Below are positions 58,270-64,000 of a stretch of 64,000 nucleotides of DNA, one piece after another. Both the position numbers and the translations under genes were made by a program. Origin of the DNA: Chrysoperla carnea (lineage: Eukaryota > Arthropoda > Insecta > Neuroptera > Chrysopidae); assembly GCF_905475395.1 (NCBI RefSeq), contig NC_058342.1, forward strand, positions 19,254,640 to 19,318,639, read 5' to 3'. Numbering within the stretch: position 1 is the first letter of the stretch; each line of letters opens with the position of its first letter. The notes under the pieces were generated by a model. It made no database searches, had not been told where the DNA came from, and saw nothing but the letters and a program-made list of their open reading frames with translations.

Positions 58270-59197
58270 ACTTTTACATTCGTTTTTTGGCAAAGAAATC
58301 GTGTTTTTTTTTTTTTTTAATTATTTATTTTAAAGTTAAAAATATGTCTCTCAGTAAAGAAAAAATATTAAACCTCAATATTTTGATGCAAGTTATAACC
58401 TTAATGTCGTAGTAAATCATGTTACACTTTTGAATAGACTTTGTTCGAGGGACGCTGCATGTTCTTGAGAATTTTACATTTAAAATGGTAACTACGTCAA
58501 GAAAATATTTTAATTCTATATTCTTTTTAGGGGCCAACTAGTCTTCTAGCAAACCCTTCTGTGTGTACGCTGGACTCATTACTCATGGCTCATAAGTTGT
58601 ACACATACAACACCAATTACACTCAATAACATATAACCATAACACATAGTAAACATTTCTTCTTTGTTTTAAACATAAGAACGTCCATAAAAACTTTTCT
58701 CATTTAATATATTTTATGTGACTACCGAGATAGCTTACAATCAGTATAAGAACTTCTATCCAAACTATCAAGAACGCGAATACAAATAGTGCTCAAATTA
58801 CATAGACCGATGTAGTGTACTGCTCCTCTTAACACGTAGAAGTATGTGTGGTTGTTTCTTGGAGAGTATTCGCCGCGAACCAAGGAACATAATTTATCAA
58901 AATATGAGTACCTACACGAATATTTATGTATGCTTTATCGCTCCTAAGTAATAAAAAAATATATTGTTTTATTATTATCGCTTAAGGAGATATAATTGAT
59001 TTCATAATTAGTGTGCCTTGTTCAGGTTGTTTATTCAAATAATAGTCATTTGAAATTAGTGGTTATACAGAATTTTCTATTAAGAACGATCGAACTGTAA
59101 GCTTATATATAATTATTATGATTCACACAAGTCTGTCGGTATGAAAGTAAACTTTTTTTTAAACCAACTTTGAGACAGAATTGAAGTTAAGTTTTAT
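58270..59197. other. Unassigned DNA
   Basis: Nothing recognised apart from a 59105-59190 segment shared with 32.6 kb. Confidence 0.4.
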
Positions 59198-59534
59198 ATG
59201 AAACATTTTTTACATTTAAACTTTTCTTCTATCTCTAACGGTTTACTAATGGGGCCTACGGACCCAAGACCCAATTGGACCCTGTTGCTCATTTACGAAT
59301 TCGATCTCACTTATTACGTCCTAACCAAGCTATAAAAGTTTCAGCTTGATATCTCTTTTCGTTTTTCAGTTATCGTGATGACAGACAGACAGACAACCGG
59401 AAATGGACTAATGAAGTGATTCTATAAATACCTATAGCAAAATTTTTTTGGAAGTATCAATATTTTTAAGCGTTACAAACTTGGGACTAAACTTAGTATA
59501 CCTTGATATATTGTATATGTACATGATATAAAAA
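59198..59534 (-). repeat. Family A repeat, copy 17 (3'-truncated)
   Basis: Reverse-strand copy from mid-element (GAAACATTTTTTACATTTAA) to TGTACATGATATAAAAA. Keeps the CAGACAGACAGACAACCGG microsatellite. Confidence 0.83.
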
Positions 59535-60365
59535 CCAAAATTATTGATCGTGTAATTACCGAGATATGGTGACTCAAAGTTTTCGAAGTTTATTGTTAAC
59601 AGAAACGACTATAGTTAGAGTATTGATAGTTGAAGAGAGAAGAAAGACTTTATTACGAGAATATCTCCGCATTGTTCATTAGAGTTAAAGATAGTAATGC
59701 ACTATACTTGAATCGAAGCTAAAATTTAAAAATAGAAAGTACATTTTTAAAGCACATTGTTTAATTTAAGTAGTTCGATCTTTTAATTTTGTTATTAGTC
59801 TATACATTTACCAACGAAGGTAATCAAAGTTTACTTACTTCGACAATTGATTAAATATGTCTTAATAAATTTTGCCAAGAATGTTGAAAATATTTTTTCC
59901 TAGAGTATTATAAAAAATAATTAGCACAGAAACATGTTTCAAAAACATTGTGTTTCTTAAAATGATTGTTAGTTCACATTCAAATAATAATTTATTTATA
60001 TGCATCAAATCTTACAACCAACTTTCCATCTACCAATGCTAAATCATTTTCATGAAACTTTGCATACATCTATTTAATTCCCATGATAATAGAACATTAT
60101 ACATCACTTATCTGATATCATAAAATTCGAAAATACGCCACCTAACAAAAATCTGATAGTAACTTTCGATAAAATTCGAAAAGTTAAGTTTATTTTTTGA
60201 ATTATATTTTATCTGAATTCTTTCATGTAAAAACTCGAAAAGACTCATATACCTTTCAAAATTTTACCCATGCTAATCCATACTTTTTTACAATAATTTT
60301 TATTATTTTTGGAAAAGGCTAGAATTGTTCAGCAAAGTGGGTAAAGTCGTGCATGTTCTCTGCAG
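59535..60365. other. Unassigned AT-rich DNA
   Basis: 59600-59640 is a scrap of family C (ACGACTATAGTTAGAGTATT). No gene. Confidence 0.45.
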
Positions 60366-60666
60366 TTAAGGAGGGTGACTCGCCAGTAAATAGAAAAAAT
60401 TAATTAGTAGATAATGATGCGAATTTTTAGTGTCCTATACTTAACTATACCTTTTATAATATCAAAAAACAATTTAGGTACCTAATCGATCAATTAGGAG
60501 AGTAATTATTCCTTAAAAATACTGATATGAAGATATTATTCGATTATTTTTAATTAATAGTATTCTCTTAATTGAACGGTAAGGTACCCAAGTTTTTTTT
60601 TTTATATATTAATATGTTTCGTAAACTTAACTATATATTCTAATATTGGCGAGTCACCCTCCTTAA
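60366..60666. mobile_element. TTAA-flanked MITE with clean inverted ends
   Basis: TTAA-GGAGGGTGACTCGCCA at 60366-60385 and TGGCGAGTCACCCTCC-TTAA at 60647-60666 are perfect over 16 bp plus TTAA. 293 bp between duplications, non-coding AT-rich interior. Confidence 0.93.
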
Positions 60667-61543
60667 TCATATTTATTACGATGCTGAATCCAAAGTGAAA
60701 TATCATTTTCTTTCTAACACACTAGATTTTTTACAGGATTCATTTATAAAAGCCCAAAATCAGAAATTTGATTAATTAAAAAGGGTTAGGATGATAATAA
60801 TATCTGAAATTGAATAGGATTATATTAGGGATGATACTAACCCCTTATATGCTCGTTTACCCTTTTTTGTCTTTAAAACAAGTTTACCATTTTTGTCTTT
60901 GAAATATTTTCTTCTACGATCTTTCATCTTTTGTTTTCGCATGAATTATCACAAACTTGTCAGGTATCGTTAAATTGTTGGAATTTGATCAAGTGATAAT
61001 TTCCTGCGATGCGAGATTCCCTCTTGAGTCAGCACTCATGCCTATTATTATTCTGAATTCTTAGAATTTTCGATTTTTAAAATGAGGTTTACAAGGATAC
61101 TTAACGTGATAATTTTAAGCGAATTTTCTCCGAAGGAAATTTAGCTATTGCTTTTGTACTGATGGTTTTTGAAAAATTTTCTTCAAATGTTTTTATACAT
61201 TTATGTGCCTGTACCCTCTATAGCGGCTGCAATTGAAGTCCGATTTGAATAAAATTTGGTATAAAGAAAGGTTTGGTATTTGAAAGGTCAAGTTTGTAAA
61301 TGAGAAAAATCGACAGGTAAACAAGGGGGAGGGTTTTGTGTAAATACATAATTTTAGAAAATAAATAATAAATACATAATTTTAAAAAGAATTTAAATAT
61401 GTTTTGATCAGTTTTGAGCAAAAAAGTAGCATGTGATTTTTACTCAGGCGCTTAGTTTTCAAAATAAAATTCTTGAAAAATTAAAATTGCACTTTTTAAT
61501 TTTCAAAAATTCTCATGTATATTTATGCATATACTAGAGTGAT
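60667..61543. other. Unassigned AT-rich DNA
   Basis: 61110-61150 repeats TTAAGCGAATTTTCTC and TTGCTTTTGTACTG seen near 47170-47220 (old shared repeat). No gene. Confidence 0.45.
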
Positions 61544-61860
61544 ACCAACCCGCTTCGTTGGGTTTAAAAGTAAATCCCCCTTATCGCCTTTCTATAACAC
61601 TCGAAATAATGGTAAGGTAAGGCTTGTTTTACACAGGTAAAATATATGTATGGTTTTCTATTTTTTTATATGTATAACAGTCGTAATTATTCATTGAGTA
61701 TATCAGAGAAGATGGCCGTGAAATATTTTATATTGACTATTTTTATGTGCTGCACAGTTTCATTAAAAACCATTCGCTAGTTTTAACGTGAAAGCGTAAC
61801 AAATAAACAATCAAACAAATAAACATACATGCTTACTTTCGCATTTATAATATATAGAGA
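61544..61860 (-). mobile_element. Helitron-like element, family F copy 3
   Basis: On the minus strand it starts A|TCTCTATATATTATAAATGC and ends AACGAAGCGGGTTGGTATCA, CTCTAG|T. TC start, CTAG end and A/T flanks are intact, making it the best-preserved member of family F. 317 bp, non-autonomous. Confidence 0.82.
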
Positions 61861-62280
61861 TAAATGTGTTTTTTTTTTCAATCTCTTAAGAGGGATTTTG
61901 GGAATATATTATCCAGGTTCAATGGGTAAAATTTTATAAGAGTTGCAGTTAAAAATCCCAAAGTAGTTTAGTTGCAGACCTGTGTAATCTTTCTTCATTG
62001 AAGCAGTAATTAAGTTAAAAATAATAGCCATTGAATTGAATATTAAAAGGAACAGTTAATAATTGATTAAATAAATGTATTTCATAAAATCAGACTTTAT
62101 TCCAAGGAATAATAATTGTAAATTAGAACGTATTACATTAAATTAAGTTAGTGGAAACACAACCTCAAATATGTATGATATATTTTCAATTACATTATTT
62201 ATTCATTTGATGAAAATCTTATGTGATATTTTATTATATACAATGTTGTCAACTTTTAACTATACGCTCTTTTTATATGT
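61861..62280. other. Unassigned AT-rich DNA
   Basis: Nothing recognised. Confidence 0.4.
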
Positions 62281-62288
62281 ATATTGAT

Positions 62289-62976
62289 CAGGACCGTGAC
62301 TAGAGTGTGGCAAAGGAGGTACCCTCCACCGGCGCAACAGAAATTGAGCCGCAAAACAAAAAGAATGTTTTGTACGTAAAACAAAATTTTTGTAAAGAAT
62401 CATATAAAAAACGCAATCGTAGAGAATTCTCTGAACTCCGGAATAACTTGGCGGCACCAATAGTTTATATATTTAAATTTTCATGCAGCAAAAATGTTTA
62501 TTGGCTCCAAAGTTATTGCGAAATAAAGGGCGGATTTTCTAAATTTATTATAAATATTTATATTCTTCGCTTTCATTAAAAATGGGAATGAAGTTATTCT
62601 TTAAATTTATTATGATTTATTTTAGAATAACTTTGGACCTAATTAAAACGAAATTTCGGAAATTTCTAATGATTCTGGCTCATAGTTTAATTATTTGGCG
62701 CTGGTTAAATTACAAACGCTTTTTTTATGGCTAATCTTAAGCATCAAAGCTAAAAAGACCTTTACCTTTGAAAAATAAGCTGGAGATAGAGAAGACAAAA
62801 TCGATGCCTCTTATAATTTTCCGAGATGACCCTACTACATAAATATTTTGGAAAAATTTTGGAAAAATCTGCAGTATGTCACCAATATAATTTACTCTTG
62901 TGCTTAATACTCTCTGTATCAGAATTTTCAGAATTAAAATCGTAAGAGTTAATCCCGATATATGGTTACGGCCCTG
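62289..62976. mobile_element. Non-autonomous hAT-like element
   Basis: Ends CAGGACCGTGAC and GTTACGGCCCTG are inverted repeats. The flanking 8-mers ATATTGAT (62281-62288) and ATTTTGAT (62977-62984) differ at one base, consistent with an 8-bp hAT target duplication. 688 bp. A 90-codon frame inside has no transposase motifs. Confidence 0.72.
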
Positions 62977-62984
62977 ATTTTGAT

Positions 62985-64000
62985 TTACTGTTTGGTTCTT
63001 AAGACGGGAGTTACTTCTTAATGTGCATTCATGTGGAAATTTCTTTATATATTTTTCAAGAATATCTACAGGAAAATATTGTTTGATTTATTACTAGGGT
63101 TGCCAACTCCAAAATTATCAACTACAATTACTTATGTATTTATGATTAATTGTTTAAAAATTTTCATACGATTTATGAGGATTTGAAGCGCAAAAATGAT
63201 CGTTCTCATGGTTGAAAATAATGTTAAAAATTAAATTTTTAAGCTACCAAAATTCGTAATAACTATCGTTTGAAACAAAATCTTATCAGATTTCTCCATT
63301 TCTAAGCAAAAATTTTATTGTTCAAGTTTGCTGTGATTAAATTGCAAAAATTATTTATTATTAATACTGTAATAGAATTGCAAAAAACAAACTAAATAAA
63401 AAATATTGGCACGTTCGTTAAAAATTAACTATAATTATTTTAATAATTATTTAAGAATTTTTGTAGACATAAAAATTGCATTTTGTACATTAATTTTCTT
63501 GTCTTAAAAACGACTGTTTTTGCATCTTTTTTTAAAAATAAACTATTTCCATTGATTGATATATACAGAATTTTTGATAAAAAAAAGTTCTTCGCTTAAA
63601 TGCGTAGAATTCATACCTTTATCCGGGGACCGAAGACGCACCTCGAAAACATTATAGCTATTAACATTATTGTTATAGCATACCCTTTCTAGCGCTAACA
63701 TTGTTGACACAAAAATCAAGAACTTTGCTTCAAAATGAAAGAACAAAAAAACTTTGCCTAAATATAAACTATAATTTCCCACTACTACTCAATTAATTTG
63801 ACATTTTTTCAAGTCGATTGGTGAATTTTCAAATACGTAAAGAACAGAAAACGTAATTTTGGCTGGTTTACCCATTTTCGGAGGGGCTGCAAGGAAATAT
63901 TTTAAGTTTTCCCATATGTTTAAAGAAATTCCCAGTAGAATGTCGAAAACCGCATATTTCATTCATATCGAAAGACCCAAGAATAAAATTTTTCGACATG
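62985..64000. other. Unassigned AT-rich DNA to window end
   Basis: A 79-codon minus-strand frame at 63543-63782 is unrecognised. No repeat pair identified. Confidence 0.4.

Noticed and set aside
62260-62579. Overlapping frames on both strands near the hAT-like left end
   Set aside because: They include the terminal inverted repeat and share no transposase motif.

Overview
This 64 kb window is AT-rich eukaryotic nuclear DNA, most likely from an insect. I base that on an intron-containing tRNA-Ile(UAU) array, a LINE and a SINE that end in CCTAACCTAA-type tails, Helitron, hAT-like and TA-flanked elements, and no dense coding. I cannot name the species. I found no convincing protein-coding host gene. 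The open frames are short, low in complexity, often lack an ATG, and many lie inside repeats. The window is either intergenic or a large intron.

The best-supported functional feature is a tandem array at 52.2-53.6 kb. It holds four structurally complete tRNA-Ile(UAU) genes, each with a 16-nt intron, at a period of about 160 bp, plus two decayed partial copies at the left edge.

Most of the rest is mobile-element debris. Family A (about 500-600 bp, 18 copies or fragments, both strands) has a 5' end near TTTTTATACCATG, an internal CTGT/CCGT microsatellite, several short palindromes and a 3' hairpin followed by TTTTCACTTG. I could not assign it to a class. Other families are B (three copies, each with an X-box-like palindrome), C and I (ends near TTAAGG...CCTTAA), F and a second Helitron-like family, G, H, J and K. 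There are single elements with terminal inverted repeats: TA-flanked at 11.9-12.9, 29.7-30.1, 46.1-47.1 and 55.2-56.8 kb; TTAA-flanked at 35.6-36.0, 40.0-40.5 and 60.4-60.7 kb; and hAT-like at 62.3-63.0 kb. Two protein remnants are recognisable, both from non-LTR retrotransposons: a reverse-transcriptase C-terminal piece at 9.3-9.6 kb (minus strand) and a LINE 3' end at 23.4-23.8 kb. The LINE 3' tail is shared with an intact SINE at 19.0-19.3 kb that has a perfect 15-bp target-site duplication.

Layout: 0-4.1 kb, family A copies, a near-perfect 207-bp-arm hairpin and a tandem repeat. 5.2-6.6 kb, a fold-back element. 7.6-10.8 kb, family B, two family F elements and an RT remnant. 11.9-12.9 kb, a TA-flanked element. 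15.4-23.8 kb, family H copies, the SINE and the LINE tail. 24-33 kb, family A copies with a nested TA element. 33-43 kb, inverted-repeat elements and a Helitron-like element. 43-51.8 kb, more A and G copies and a TA-flanked fold-back. 52-54 kb, the tRNA array. 54-64 kb, nested DNA transposons, A copies and a hAT-like element. The features do not form a pathway; nested insertions give relative ages.
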